Below, piece by piece: positions 10,301 to 18,477 of a DNA stretch of 42,003 nt (position 1 is the stretch's first letter; every line of letters starts with the position of its first letter). The stretch is from Pseudomonadota bacterium (GTDB lineage: Bacteria > Pseudomonadota > Alphaproteobacteria > Acetobacterales > Acetobacteraceae). The translations under genes and the position numbers were made by a program. The notes beneath the pieces were generated by a model, which was not told the DNA's origin, searched no databases, and saw only the letters and a program-made list of their open reading frames with translations. The stretch covers positions 1 to 42,003 of the forward strand of contig JAJXXT010000017.1 of the NCBI GenBank assembly GCA_021780935.1, given 5' to 3'.

Positions 10301-11215
10301 ATGGCCGGGCTGATGCAGGACAAGGTGGTGGTGGTGACGGGGGCCGGGGGTGGCATCGGGCGGGCAATCGCGACGGCCATGGCCGAGGCGGGGGCGAAGG
10401 TCGTCATCAACGATGTGGGGGCGTCGCTTTCCGGCGAGGGCGCGTCGGCGACGCCGGCCGAGCAGACGAAGCAGATCATCGAGCAGATGGGCGGGCAGGC
10501 GGTGGTCAGCACGGATTCCGTGGCGTCCTGGGATTCGGCGCGCAAGATCGTGCAGGCGGCGATGGATGGGTTCGGGCGGATCGACGCGGTGGTGAACAAC
10601 GCGGGGATCCTGCGCGACGTGATCTTCCATAAGATGACGGTCCGGGATTGGACATCGGTGATCGATGTGCATCTGAACGGGAGCTTTTATGTCAGCCGCG
10701 CGGCGGCGGAGATGTTCCGGGCGCAGCAATCGGGCGCCTATGTGCACATGACCAGCACGTCGGGCCTGGTGGGGAATTTCGGGCAGGCGAATTATTCCGC
10801 GGCGAAGCTCGGGATCGCCGCGCTGTCGAAGTCGATCGCGCTCGACATGGCGCGCTATAACGTGCACAGCAATTGCATCGCGCCGTTCGCGTGGAGCCGG
10901 ATGACGAGTTCCATTCCGGCCTCGACGCCGGAGCAGGCGGCGCGGTTGCAGCGGTTGCAGGCGATGACGCCGGACAAGAACGCGCCGATGGCGGTGTTTC
11001 TGTGCTCGGACGCGGCAAGGGATTTCTCCGGCAACATCTTTGCCTGCCGCCACAACGAGATTTTTCTGATGTCGCAATCCCGCCCGGTGCGCTCGGTGCA
11101 TCGCGGCGAGGGCTGGACGGCGGACCTCATCGCCGAGCATGCCGCGCCGGCGCTGCGGCCGTCGCTGTATCCGCTCGATCGCAGCCAGGATGCGTTTGCG
11201 TGGGATCCGGTGTAG
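10301..11215 (+). CDS. Short-chain dehydrogenase/reductase
   Basis: This 304-aa classical SDR has the NAD(P)-binding TGAGGGIG (residues 13-20), a conserved Asp after the second strand (INDVG, pointing to NAD or this subfamily's usual cofactor), NNAG (99-102) and the catalytic triad Ser152, Tyr165 and Lys169 (in FGQANYSAAK). The extended C terminus after residue 240 resembles 3-hydroxyacyl-CoA/multifunctional-enzyme-type SDRs. GGAGGAAGCG precedes the ATG at 10301. In-frame sequence further upstream overlaps the hydrolase and is not used. A role in fatty-acid or ring-compound oxidation with the neighbouring hydrolase is possible but unproven. Confidence 0.87.
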   Translation: MAGLMQDKVVVVTGAGGGIGRAIATAMAEAGAKVVINDVGASLSGEGASATPAEQTKQIIEQMGGQAVVSTDSVASWDSARKIVQAAMDGFGRIDAVVNNAGILRDVIFHKMTVRDWTSVIDVHLNGSFYVSRAAAEMFRAQQSGAYVHMTSTSGLVGNFGQANYSAAKLGIAALSKSIALDMARYNVHSNCIAPFAWSRMTSSIPASTPEQAARLQRLQAMTPDKNAPMAVFLCSDAARDFSGNIFACRHNEIFLMSQSRPVRSVHRGEGWTADLIAEHAAPALRPSLYPLDRSQDAFAWDPV

Positions 11216-11230
11216 CGGCGCCGGTTGGGG

Positions 11231-12301
11231 TCAGCCGAGAATCCAGGGAGCCGCGGCGGCCTCCGCGATCTGGCGGATCTGGGCCAGCAGGCCGGTGCCG
11301 ACGGGGATGCCCTCGGCGCCACGGCGCGCGGCGGTGGCGCGTTCGGGATCGCCCGGGACCATGACCGGCTCCGCGGGATCGACCGGCCGCGTGGCACGCA
11401 TGCTATCGGCGAAGCGGGCAACGCCGCGCGCGAAATCGGTGGCGTCGGTGAACAGCGCGGGGTCGAGGGCGAGGCAGAAATGGCCGAGGCCGACATGCGG
11501 ACCCTGGGCGTGGCCGGCATCCGAGGGGTAGCTCATGCCGGCCAGGCCGCCGGCGAGGATGTCCACCATCATGGCAAGGCCGTAGCCCTTGTAGCTGGCA
11601 CCGTCGCGTGAACCGCCGAGCGAGGTGAGGAAGCCGCCGCGCGCCGCGACGTCGCGCGGGTCGGTCGAGGGGTGACCGGTGGCGTCGAGCACCCAGCCCG
11701 GGGGCGTGGGCAGGTTCTCGTTGAGCTTGTTGCGGACGCGGCCGAACGCGGCGGTGGTGGTCGCCATGTCGATCAGGAAGGGCCGGCCGGGCTCGGCGGG
11801 TGCGCCGAAGCTCCAGGGGTCGGTGCCGAGCCGGGCCTCGGCGCCGCCGGTGGGCGGCACGCGCACGCCCGAGGCCGTGGTGGCGACCATGCCGATCAGC
11901 CCGGCCTCGATGGCGATGCTGGTGTAGTAGCCGCAGGCGCCGAAATGCGCGGTGTCACGCACCACGGCGATGCCGACGCCCGAGGCGCGGGCGAGGCTGA
12001 CCGCCTTGCGCATGGCGAAGGCAGCGGGGACATGGCCGAGCCCGCCGGCAGCGTCGATCAGCGCCGAGACCGGGGTTTCGCGGACGATGCGGGGCGTGGC
12101 CGTGGGGACGATCATGCCGCGGCGGCGCCAGGCATCGTAGGAGGGCAGCATCGACATGCCGTGGCTGTCGATGCCGTGCAGATCCGCCCAGGCGAGGATG
12201 TCGGCGGTTTCGGCGGCGGCCTCGGGGCCGAGACCCCAGGCCGCGAGGATCAGGCGGAGTTGCTCGCGATGCCGCGCGTAGGGGGTGATGATGGTCGGCA
12301 T
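11231..12301 (-). CDS. Ldh-family NAD(P)-dependent dehydrogenase
   Basis: This 356-aa protein belongs to the malate/L-lactate/ureidoglycolate/sulfolactate dehydrogenase family, unrelated to classical Rossmann lactate dehydrogenases. Diagnostic blocks are ADLHGIDSHGMSMLP with the catalytic His, VRDTAHFGACGYYTSIA, GTDPWSFGAPA and GASYKGYGLAMMVDILAGGL. These enzymes reduce or oxidise 2-oxo/2-hydroxy acids; the exact substrate cannot be read from the sequence. The ATG at 12301 is preferred because upstream in-frame sequence is low-complexity and enters the divergent Nudix promoter. It converges on the SDR gene with a 15-base gap. Confidence 0.86.
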   Translation of the reverse strand: MPTIITPYARHREQLRLILAAWGLGPEAAAETADILAWADLHGIDSHGMSMLPSYDAWRRRGMIVPTATPRIVRETPVSALIDAAGGLGHVPAAFAMRKAVSLARASGVGIAVVRDTAHFGACGYYTSIAIEAGLIGMVATTASGVRVPPTGGAEARLGTDPWSFGAPAEPGRPFLIDMATTTAAFGRVRNKLNENLPTPPGWVLDATGHPSTDPRDVAARGGFLTSLGGSRDGASYKGYGLAMMVDILAGGLAGMSYPSDAGHAQGPHVGLGHFCLALDPALFTDATDFARGVARFADSMRATRPVDPAEPVMVPGDPERATAARRGAEGIPVGTGLLAQIRQIAEAAAAPWILG

Positions 12302-12366
12302 GGACGTTTCCCGATGATGCAGGTGCCAAGGCTTGCGCGGCGGCGCGGCCGAGGCAAGGTTGCGGA

Positions 12367-12945
12367 ATGGATGAGACGACGAAACCGGTGGAGGCCCGCG
12401 CCGCGGCATCCGTGTTGCTGTTGCGCGGGGGTGCGCAGGTGCTGATGGGGATGCGCGGGGCTGGGCATGTCTTCATGCCGAACCGGCTGGTGTTTCCGGG
12501 CGGCGCGGTGGATGCGGCGGACCGGGGGGCTGCGGTGGCGCGGCCCCTGCCCCGTGCCGCGCTCGATGCGCTGGCGGCGGAGGAGGATGCGGCCCTGGCG
12601 CACGCGATCGGGGTGGCGGCGGCGCGCGAGCTGGAGGAGGAGACCGGGCTTTCGCTGGGCGTGCCGCCCGACCTCTCGGGGCTGACCTATCTCTGCCGGG
12701 CGATCACGCCGCCGGCGATGCCGCGGCGCTTCGATGCGCGGTTCCTGGTGGCGGATGCGGCGGCGGCGGCGGGTGCGCTCGCGGGCTCAGGCGAGCTTGA
12801 GGGGTTGCGGTGGTATGGGATCGAGGAGGCGATGGCGCTCGACCTCGTGCATGCGACACGCGCGGTGCTGGTGCAGTTGCAGCGATGGATGGCGGCACGT
12901 GACGGCTGGTCCGTGCCGGTGATGCGGGAGCGACAGTGGACATGA
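12367..12945 (+). CDS. NUDIX hydrolase
   Basis: This 192-aa protein has a split Nudix box. PGGAVDAADRG (from residue 44) is separated from ARELEEETGL (86-95) by an insertion of about 25 residues. This arrangement occurs in the NUDT19/acyl-CoA-diphosphatase-like branch, which hydrolyses CoA derivatives, so a nucleotide-coenzyme substrate is plausible. The acidic Mg-binding residues (ELEEE) are intact. Its ATG lies 65 bases from the divergent dehydrogenase start, so the two may share a control region. It is coupled to the following isomerase gene. Confidence 0.85.
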   Translation: MDETTKPVEARAAASVLLLRGGAQVLMGMRGAGHVFMPNRLVFPGGAVDAADRGAAVARPLPRAALDALAAEEDAALAHAIGVAAARELEEETGLSLGVPPDLSGLTYLCRAITPPAMPRRFDARFLVADAAAAAGALAGSGELEGLRWYGIEEAMALDLVHATRAVLVQLQRWMAARDGWSVPVMRERQWT

Positions 12946-13529
12946 CCGAAGCGGAACGTTTCGCGGTGATGATGGAGCGGGGTGCCGAGCTGCGCCGGCG
13001 GATCGGCGTGGACCTGGCGGCACCGCTGCTGGCGGTGGTGGATGCGTGCGAGCGATGCATCCGCGCGGGAGGCAAGCTGATGTTTGCGGGCAATGGCGGC
13101 TCGGCGGGGGATTCGATGCATCTCGCGACCGAGCTGCTGATCCGGCTGCGCGGCTCGGTGGAGCGGCCGTCCTGGCCGGCGCTGGCGCTGACGCTCGACC
13201 CGACGGCGGTGCTGGCGGCGGGAAATGATTACGGGTTCGAACAGGTTTTCGCGCGCCCGCTATCCGGGCTGGGGCGGCCGGGGGATTTGTTTTTCGGCAT
13301 CACCACCTCCGGGCGGTCGGCGAATATCCTCGCGGCACTGCGCGTCGCGCGCGGGATGGGGATCGTCACCATCGGCCTGTTGGGCGGCACCGGGGAGCCG
13401 GCGCGGGCGCTGTGTGACCACGCGCTGGTGGTGCCGGATGCGGAGACGGCGCGGATTCAGGAGTGCCACATCGCGCTGGGGCACGCGATCATGGAGCTGC
13501 TGGAGGACCGGCTGGTAGCCAAGCGATGA
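12942..13529 (+). CDS. gmhA: SIS-domain isomerase, phosphoheptose isomerase type
   Basis: This 195-aa SIS-fold protein resembles D-sedoheptulose-7-phosphate isomerase, the first step of ADP-heptose synthesis for LPS core. FAGNGGSAGDSMHLATEL contains the phosphate-binding loop and the catalytic Glu. GITTSGRSANI is the second sugar-phosphate loop, and ECHIALGHAIMELLE near the C terminus carries the catalytic His. ATG 12942 overlaps the Nudix stop (ATGA); a GTG at 12936 in the same frame is an alternative. Other heptose genes (hldE, gmhB) are not nearby, so a different keto-sugar substrate remains possible. Confidence 0.85.
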   Translation: MTEAERFAVMMERGAELRRRIGVDLAAPLLAVVDACERCIRAGGKLMFAGNGGSAGDSMHLATELLIRLRGSVERPSWPALALTLDPTAVLAAGNDYGFEQVFARPLSGLGRPGDLFFGITTSGRSANILAALRVARGMGIVTIGLLGGTGEPARALCDHALVVPDAETARIQECHIALGHAIMELLEDRLVAKR

Positions 13530-13532
13530 CGT

Positions 13533-13563
13533 GTCACGCGCGCCGCGGGATGGCGCGCGTGAC
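13533..13563. terminator. Perfect 12-bp hairpin between convergent genes
   Basis: GTCACGCGCGCC (13533-13544) and GGCGCGCGTGAC (13552-13563) form a perfect 12-bp stem with a 7-base loop, four bases after the gmhA stop and between two convergent genes. No T-run follows on either strand, so it may act with Rho or simply protect 3' ends. Confidence 0.6.
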
Positions 13564-13622
13564 CTCCGTGGCGGCCCGGCCGGGGGATGGCCAGACCGGC
13601 GACCGTGAACCCTGGGTCGCCG

Positions 13623-13985
13623 TCAGTGGCCGTTGTTCAGGCCGGTCATCTCGTGCATCACGAGGGAGAGCTGGGCCTTGGCGCCGGCCGCGTCGTTCGC
13701 CGCGACCATGGCCTTCGCCTTGGTGAGGGCGGGCATCAGCGAGGCGAGTTTGGCGTCGGCGTGAACCATCGCCATCGCCTGGTCGATGGCGGCGGCGGCA
13801 CCCTTCATGTCGTGCGCGTCGAGCGCCTTCATCGCCGCCTCGACCTGGAGGTGGACCTGGTGGAACTCGGATTCGCCCTGCGCCCAGGCGGGGGCAGGAT
13901 GCAGGATCAGAACCGGCAGGGCGGTGCCGGCGGTGAGGGCGACCGCGAGGGCGAGGGCCCGCATCGGCGATGGACGTTTCTTCAT
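13623..13985 (-). CDS. Small exported helical protein of unknown function
   Basis: This 120-aa protein has a clear signal peptide: basic start MKKR, a hydrophobic stretch of about 18 residues and a likely cut after AWA near residue 35. The mature part of about 85 residues is predicted to be helical and is rich in Ala, Met, His and Lys. Two similar helices (VEAAMKALDAHDMKGAAAA and LTKAKAMVAANDAAGAKAQ) suggest a TPR-like hairpin or four-helix bundle, likely periplasmic. AAGGGAG precedes the ATG. I do not recognise the family. It is divergent from the Sel1-repeat gene. Confidence 0.75.
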   Translation of the reverse strand: MKKRPSPMRALALAVALTAGTALPVLILHPAPAWAQGESEFHQVHLQVEAAMKALDAHDMKGAAAAIDQAMAMVHADAKLASLMPALTKAKAMVAANDAAGAKAQLSLVMHEMTGLNNGH

Positions 13986-14168
13986 CGTAAAGTCTCCCTT
14001 GTTGCTGTTACGTACCGTTCCGCGACGCTGAGGGCGTGGCGGTCGGGTTGGTAACGTGGGGCGGGATGATCCGTTACGAGGCATGTCGGGAATTTCTTGC
14101 GGGGTTGGCTGGGGGGCCTCGTGAGGCGGGAGTCGCGCGGCGGGCGCCGGGCCGGTAAGCTGCGTGGC

Positions 14169-15059
14169 ATGTCGAGGATGCGGGGATTTCGGGTCTGGGC
14201 GCTGAGAGCGGCCGCGGTGCTGGGCGTGCTCGTGGTGCTGGGGGTGCCGGCAGCGCGGGCTAGCCAGAGCACGGCGGGCCAGAGCACGACGGGCCAAAGC
14301 GGGGTTGGCCAAAGCGGCGTTGGCCAGGGGGGGGTTGGCCAGGGCGGGGTTGGGGCCGCGGTGGGTGTTTCGCCGGCTGCGGCGTTCCAGCGGGGGATGG
14401 AGTATTTCATCGGGCGCGGTGTCGCGCGGGACGACGCGCTGGCGTTCCGCTGGGTGCGGCGCGCGGCGATGGCGGGGTATGCGGAGGCGCAGACGCAGCT
14501 CGGCTTCATGTACCGCCACGGGCTCGGGGTCGCGCGCGACGATCGGGCGGCGTTCGCCTGGGCGCGCCGCGCGGCGGCGGCGGGCAACGCGGCGGGGATG
14601 AACAATCTCGGCAATCTCTATCTCACCGGCGTGGGCACGGCGCGCGACGCGACGCGGGCGGTGGCGCTGTTCCGCCAGGCGATCGCCGCGGGGTACGCGC
14701 CGGCGCGGGTGAGCCTGGGCTGGGCGTATTTCAACGGGCTGGGGGTGGCGAGGGATTGCACGAAGGCGGTGGCGCTGTATCGGCAGGGGATCGCCGATGA
14801 CGACCCCGGTGCCGAGAACAACCTCGCGGTGGCGTATTTCGAGGGTTGCGGCGTGCCGCGCGACAACAGTAAGGCGCTGCGCTGGCTGCTGATCGCGCGG
14901 CGCCGTGCCGCGGCGCGGCCGACCGAGGTGGCGCCGAGCGACCTCGCGCGGATCGACAGCAACATCGTCAACCTGGAGGCGCGGATGTCGCCGGCCGCGA
15001 TCGCACGGGCGCGGGATGCGGCCGCAGGCTGGCGCCCGCCGGCGAAGGACGGGAATTAG
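14169..15059 (+). CDS. Exported Sel1-repeat protein
   Basis: This 296-aa protein has a signal peptide (cut near PAARA, about residue 32), a low-complexity Gly/Gln/Ser linker encoded by a minisatellite, and then about five Sel1 (TPR-like) repeats from residue 65 to 250, e.g. AQTQLGFMYRHGLGVARDD and AGMNNLGNLYLTGVGTARD. Sel1 proteins act as protein-interaction scaffolds in the periplasm or at the cell surface. Two cysteines (DCTKA and EGCGVPRD) could form a disulfide. The start at 14169 is chosen because it begins directly with a signal peptide. Its stop overlaps that of the convergent LysM gene. Confidence 0.82.
   Translation: MSRMRGFRVWALRAAAVLGVLVVLGVPAARASQSTAGQSTTGQSGVGQSGVGQGGVGQGGVGAAVGVSPAAAFQRGMEYFIGRGVARDDALAFRWVRRAAMAGYAEAQTQLGFMYRHGLGVARDDRAAFAWARRAAAAGNAAGMNNLGNLYLTGVGTARDATRAVALFRQAIAAGYAPARVSLGWAYFNGLGVARDCTKAVALYRQGIADDDPGAENNLAVAYFEGCGVPRDNSKALRWLLIARRRAAARPTEVAPSDLARIDSNIVNLEARMSPAAIARARDAAAGWRPPAKDGN
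14263..14352 (+). repeat. Six tandem 15-bp units in the Sel1-protein linker
   Basis: Six 15-base units beginning GCC(A/G)(A/G)(A/G)G run head to tail and encode the linker Gln-Ser/Gly-x-Val/Thr-Gly. Units 1-2 share GAGCACG, units 3-4 share AAAGCGG and units 5-6 share AGGG, suggesting pairwise duplication. Unit 5 has a run of eight G (14327-14334). Unit number is likely to vary between strains without breaking the frame. Confidence 0.85.
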
Positions 15060-16342
15060 AGGACGGCGAGGGCCAGCACTTCGGGGTTGGCGATGATGAA
15101 GGCGGCGATGGCGGCGAGGCCGGCTTCCACGCCCAGCAGCGGAACGATGGCCATGGGGCGGGGGGTCGGCAGCGACAGGCGCGGCATGCCGCCGGCATCC
15201 CACAGATGGGGCGGGCCGTGCGCCGTGATGGCGGTCTGGCGCGGCGGGATGGTGGCGAACGGTGGCGCGGCGGTGGCGCGAGGCGCCTGGGCGACCGGCG
15301 GGATCACGCCCAGCGGGCGCTCGGCGACGGCGCGCGCCGGCGGTTGCGGGGCCAGGGTGACGTCGATCGCGATCGTGCCGTGGACCAGGAAATCGAAGTT
15401 CAGGCAGCGGCCGGTGAGCGATTTCCAGGTCTCGGAAAACTTGATGCCCATCGGGCGCAGTTCGACCGCGACGTCGGGCATGCCGCCCTGGCCGAGGGCG
15501 ACGAGTTTGGCCGAGAAATCGAGGTTTTTTTCGCCGGGCTTCCAGGTCACCTCGCCGACGGTGGTGAGGTTTTTCAGCACGCCGCCGGCTTCCTGTTCCA
15601 GGGACAGCACGGCGCCGCGGTTGCTGAGGGTGACCAGCGGTTTCTCGTGCGCGGGTTGCAGCAGGATCTTGCCGCTGTAGGTGATGGTCGCAACCCAGCC
15701 GGGGCCGGCCACGGTCTGCATGGGGATGGCGTCGAGGTCGTATTCGAAGGCGAGGAACGGGCGCAGGGGGAGGCGGGTGGCGGGGTTGGTGTCGTCGAGC
15801 TCGACGGGGATCGGCACCAGGCCCGGGCGGTGCGTGTGTTCCGGCGAGGCGAGATGGGAGGGCGCCGGCACGAGGGTGGGGGCGTGCGGGATGAGGTGGC
15901 ACGAGGAGTCCGACGGGACCGCCGAATCCGGGTTGGTGTGCGGCGCCGGCGCGTGGCGGGAGGCGGGTGAGGGCAGCGGCGGGGATGCGTGCGGCGGCGC
16001 GGTGTAGGGGCCGGGCGGGCCGACATGCAGCGTCGTGCCGGGGTCGTGCGCGCCGGCGTGCTCGGCGGCATGGGCGAGGCGGTCGGCGTGGTGCACCAGG
16101 GCGACGAGGGATGGCGCCTCGATCAGCTTGCGCAGGGTGGTGAGGTCGAGCGGCGGGATGAGGATGGACTCGCCGGGGAAGATGCGGTCGGGGTCGGCGA
16201 TGGCGCTGGCGCCGGGCATGCGGTGCGCGGCGGCCCAGTTGTTGAAGCTGTAGAGACTGGGCCAGAGCTGCGGGTAGCCGTAGCACGCGCGGGCGATGCG
16301 CCAGAGCGTGTCGCCGGGCTTGACGATGTAGGTCTGCGTCAT
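15056..16342 (-). CDS. LysM-domain protein without signal peptide, unknown function
   Basis: This 428-aa protein starts with a LysM motif (residues 4-64: YIVKPGDTLWRIARACYG to FPGESILIPP), the fold that binds peptidoglycan or chitin-like glycans. A Pro/His-rich disordered linker follows (about 95-185). Next is a beta-rich domain (185-330) of a type I do not recognise, containing GWVATITYSGKILLQP and FSETWKSLTGRCLNFDF. A Pro-rich tract and a hydrophobic C-terminal helix (about 403-428, GVEAGLAAIAAFIIANPE) end it. There is no N-terminal signal, so export would need the C-terminal anchor or a phage-tail/contractile-type machinery. It is coupled to the MBL gene upstream (4-bp overlap). Confidence 0.75.
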   Translation of the reverse strand: MTQTYIVKPGDTLWRIARACYGYPQLWPSLYSFNNWAAAHRMPGASAIADPDRIFPGESILIPPLDLTTLRKLIEAPSLVALVHHADRLAHAAEHAGAHDPGTTLHVGPPGPYTAPPHASPPLPSPASRHAPAPHTNPDSAVPSDSSCHLIPHAPTLVPAPSHLASPEHTHRPGLVPIPVELDDTNPATRLPLRPFLAFEYDLDAIPMQTVAGPGWVATITYSGKILLQPAHEKPLVTLSNRGAVLSLEQEAGGVLKNLTTVGEVTWKPGEKNLDFSAKLVALGQGGMPDVAVELRPMGIKFSETWKSLTGRCLNFDFLVHGTIAIDVTLAPQPPARAVAERPLGVIPPVAQAPRATAAPPFATIPPRQTAITAHGPPHLWDAGGMPRLSLPTPRPMAIVPLLGVEAGLAAIAAFIIANPEVLALAVL

Positions 16343-17142
16343 CGGGCCTGGTCCTGCTGACGCCAGACCCCGCCATCCTCGGCGGCGCGGGATTCAGCGG
16401 CGAGTTTTTCGAGATGGGCGGTAACGCTGCGGGCGGCGGCCGGGGCGAGCCTGGGGTCGAGGTCGGGGTAGAGGCGGGCGACGAGCTGGGCGGTGTCGCG
16501 CGGGCCCTCGTGCAGCGCGCGCAGGATCGCGGCCTCGCGTTGCAGGCGGTGGGCGAGGAGATGGCGGACCAGGCGGTGCGGATGCGCGAGCGGCGGGCCG
16601 TGGCCGGGCAGATAGAGGCTGGCGGGGCGGGTGAGCAGGCGGCGCAGGCTTGCGATATAGGCCGCCATGTCGGTGACGACGCTGCTGTTCCAGCTCATCA
16701 CCTGGTCGCCGGAGAACAGGGTTTCGTTGCGTTCCCAGCACAGATGGTCGGCGGCGTGGCCGGGGGTGTGGAGGGCACGCCATTCGCCGCAGCAATCGCC
16801 GTCCGCCAGCTTGTGCGCGAGGTCGAGCGGCGGCAGGGCGGGGCCGTAGACCGGCGCACCGGTGGCGGCGATGAGGGCGGGCAGCGCGCCCACGTGGTCG
16901 GCATGGTGGTGGGTGACGAGGATGCGCGCGACCGTTCCCGCGGCGGCGAGGATGGCGGCGACATGCGCCCCGTCCGCCGGGCCGGGGTCGAGCACCCAGG
17001 TGCCGCCCGGCCCCGCCAGCAGCCAGGTGTTGGTGCCCCAGTAGGTCATCGGGCCGGGATTGGCGGCGACGATGCGCCTGATGCCGGGGGCGGCGTCGAG
17101 CGGGATGCCACGCGGCGGCTCGGGTTCGGTGAGAAAGCCCAT
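16339..17142 (-). CDS. MBL-fold metallohydrolase (LACTB2-like)
   Basis: This 267-aa metallo-beta-lactamase-fold hydrolase has the zinc motif THHHADHVG, further ligands HTPGHAADH and SGDQVM, and a C-terminal PGHGPPL histidine. The last 70 residues look like the small winged-helix domain of LACTB2-type proteins. LACTB2 relatives are RNases or thioester/polyketide hydrolases, so the substrate is open. ATG 17142 gives the normal N terminus; the longer open frame upstream is antisense to the MFS gene. Its stop overlaps the start of the LysM gene, suggesting one transcript. Confidence 0.85.
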   Translation of the reverse strand: MGFLTEPEPPRGIPLDAAPGIRRIVAANPGPMTYWGTNTWLLAGPGGTWVLDPGPADGAHVAAILAAAGTVARILVTHHHADHVGALPALIAATGAPVYGPALPPLDLAHKLADGDCCGEWRALHTPGHAADHLCWERNETLFSGDQVMSWNSSVVTDMAAYIASLRRLLTRPASLYLPGHGPPLAHPHRLVRHLLAHRLQREAAILRALHEGPRDTAQLVARLYPDLDPRLAPAAARSVTAHLEKLAAESRAAEDGGVWRQQDQAR

Positions 17143-17193
17143 TGCGTCATCATGCCCTTGCCGCCAGCCTGCCGCAAACAGGGGAGGAATGGG

Positions 17194-18477
17194 ATGGCGG
17201 ACGTGGTGGCGGCGCGTGCGCCGGCGGATGCGGCGCTGCGAATTGTCGAGCGGCGGATCGTCTGGTTCCTGGGGCTGCTGTATTTCTTTGCCATCCTGGA
17301 CCGGGTGAATGTCGGGTTCGCGGCGCTGACAATGAACAAGGCGCTGGGGCTGACGCCGGCGGCGTTCGGGTTCGCGGCGGGGATTTTCTTTCTCGGCTAC
17401 GTGGTGTTCGAGCTGCCGTCCACGCTGGCGATGCCGCGGTTCGGCGCCCGGCGCTGGATCGCGCGGATCATGGTTTCCTGGGGCGTCTGCTCGCTGGCGA
17501 TCGCGTTCGTGCCGGGGCGGACCAGTTTTTTTGTGCTGCGGTTTCTGCTGGGGGCGGCGGAGGCGGGGTTTCTGCCCGGCGTGGTGTGGTTTCTCAGCAC
17601 CTGGTTTCCGCGGCGGGAGCGGGCGCGGATCAACGCGATGTTCATGCTGGGGCTGCCGGTTTCGAACGGTATCGCGGCGGCGCTGTCGGGGGTGCTGCTG
17701 CGGCTCGACGGGGTGGCGGGGCTGGCCGGCTGGCAGTGGCTGTTCATCGCCGAGGCGGCGCCGACCATCGTCGCGGGGTTCGTGGCGCTGCGCGTGCTGG
17801 TGGACCGGCCGGGCGATGCGGCGTGGCTGACCGTGGAGCAGCAGCGGGCGCTGGAGGCGGAGCTGGCGGCGGAGCATGCGGGGATGGTGCCGATGACGCT
17901 GCGCGAGGCGATGCTGCGGCCGGTGATCTGGGTGCTGGGGGTCGCGTATTTCGGGCTGAATGTCGGGCTTTCGACGCTGGGGCTTTGGCTGCCGCAGATC
18001 GTGCATTCGCTGGGGGGCATGACGCCGACGCGGGCCTCGCTGACGACATCCGTCATTCTGCTGCTGGGGGCGGTGGTGATGCTGTTGTGGTCGCGCCATT
18101 CCGACCGGCGCGGCGAGCGGGTGGCGCACGCGACGCTGGCGGCGATGGTGGCGGCGGCGGGCTGGATTCTGGCGGCGATGGTGCATGAGCCGCTGCTGCG
18201 GGCGGCGGTGCTGGTGGCGGCGGCGGGCGGGCCCTATGCGTTCTATGCCGTGTTCTGGACCTATCCCGCGGCGATCATGCGCGGGCGGGCGATGGCGGGG
18301 GGGATCGGGATGATCGGGACGATCGGCAATCTCGGCGGGTTTTTCGGGCCGTGGACGATCGGGCATCTGCGGGCGGCGGCGCACGGGTTCGGGCCGGGGT
18401 TCGTGTTCACGGGGGCGATGATGGCGATGACGGGGGTGGTGGCGCTGTTCGCCGGGCGGCGGATCTTCGCGCCGTGA
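17194..18477 (+). CDS. MFS transporter, anion:cation symporter (ACS) type
   Basis: This 427-aa membrane protein has 12 predicted hydrophobic segments. The first helix (IVWFLGLLYFFAILDRVNVG) and EAGFLPGVVWFLSTWFPRRE are typical of the ACS family, which takes up organic anions such as tartrate, glucarate or phthalate. GGGGAGG precedes the ATG at 17194. In-frame sequence further upstream is antisense to the MBL gene and is excluded. The stop overlaps the GTG of a P1 peptidase gene, so transport and intracellular hydrolysis of a peptide-like or amide substrate may be linked. Confidence 0.87.
   Translation: MADVVAARAPADAALRIVERRIVWFLGLLYFFAILDRVNVGFAALTMNKALGLTPAAFGFAAGIFFLGYVVFELPSTLAMPRFGARRWIARIMVSWGVCSLAIAFVPGRTSFFVLRFLLGAAEAGFLPGVVWFLSTWFPRRERARINAMFMLGLPVSNGIAAALSGVLLRLDGVAGLAGWQWLFIAEAAPTIVAGFVALRVLVDRPGDAAWLTVEQQRALEAELAAEHAGMVPMTLREAMLRPVIWVLGVAYFGLNVGLSTLGLWLPQIVHSLGGMTPTRASLTTSVILLLGAVVMLLWSRHSDRRGERVAHATLAAMVAAAGWILAAMVHEPLLRAAVLVAAAGGPYAFYAVFWTYPAAIMRGRAMAGGIGMIGTIGNLGGFFGPWTIGHLRAAAHGFGPGFVFTGAMMAMTGVVALFAGRRIFAP

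Noticed and set aside
14001..14076. Three GTTACG/GTAACG elements between the exported protein and Sel1 genes as an operator
   Set aside because: Spacing and orientation are irregular and the match is only six bases, expected by chance at this level.
14263..14352. Short regular repeats as a CRISPR array
   Set aside because: Units are 15 bases, contiguous, with no spacers, and are in frame inside a coding gene; no cas genes are present.
13623..16376. A single 917-residue minus-strand reading frame spanning three genes
   Set aside because: Only the last 120 residues (exported protein) look real; the rest is Arg/Pro-rich and lies opposite the Sel1 gene or in another frame of the LysM gene.
16414..18477. 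A 687-residue plus-strand frame ending in the MFS protein
   Set aside because: Its first 260 residues are antisense to the MBL hydrolase; a ribosome binding site marks the true start at 17194.
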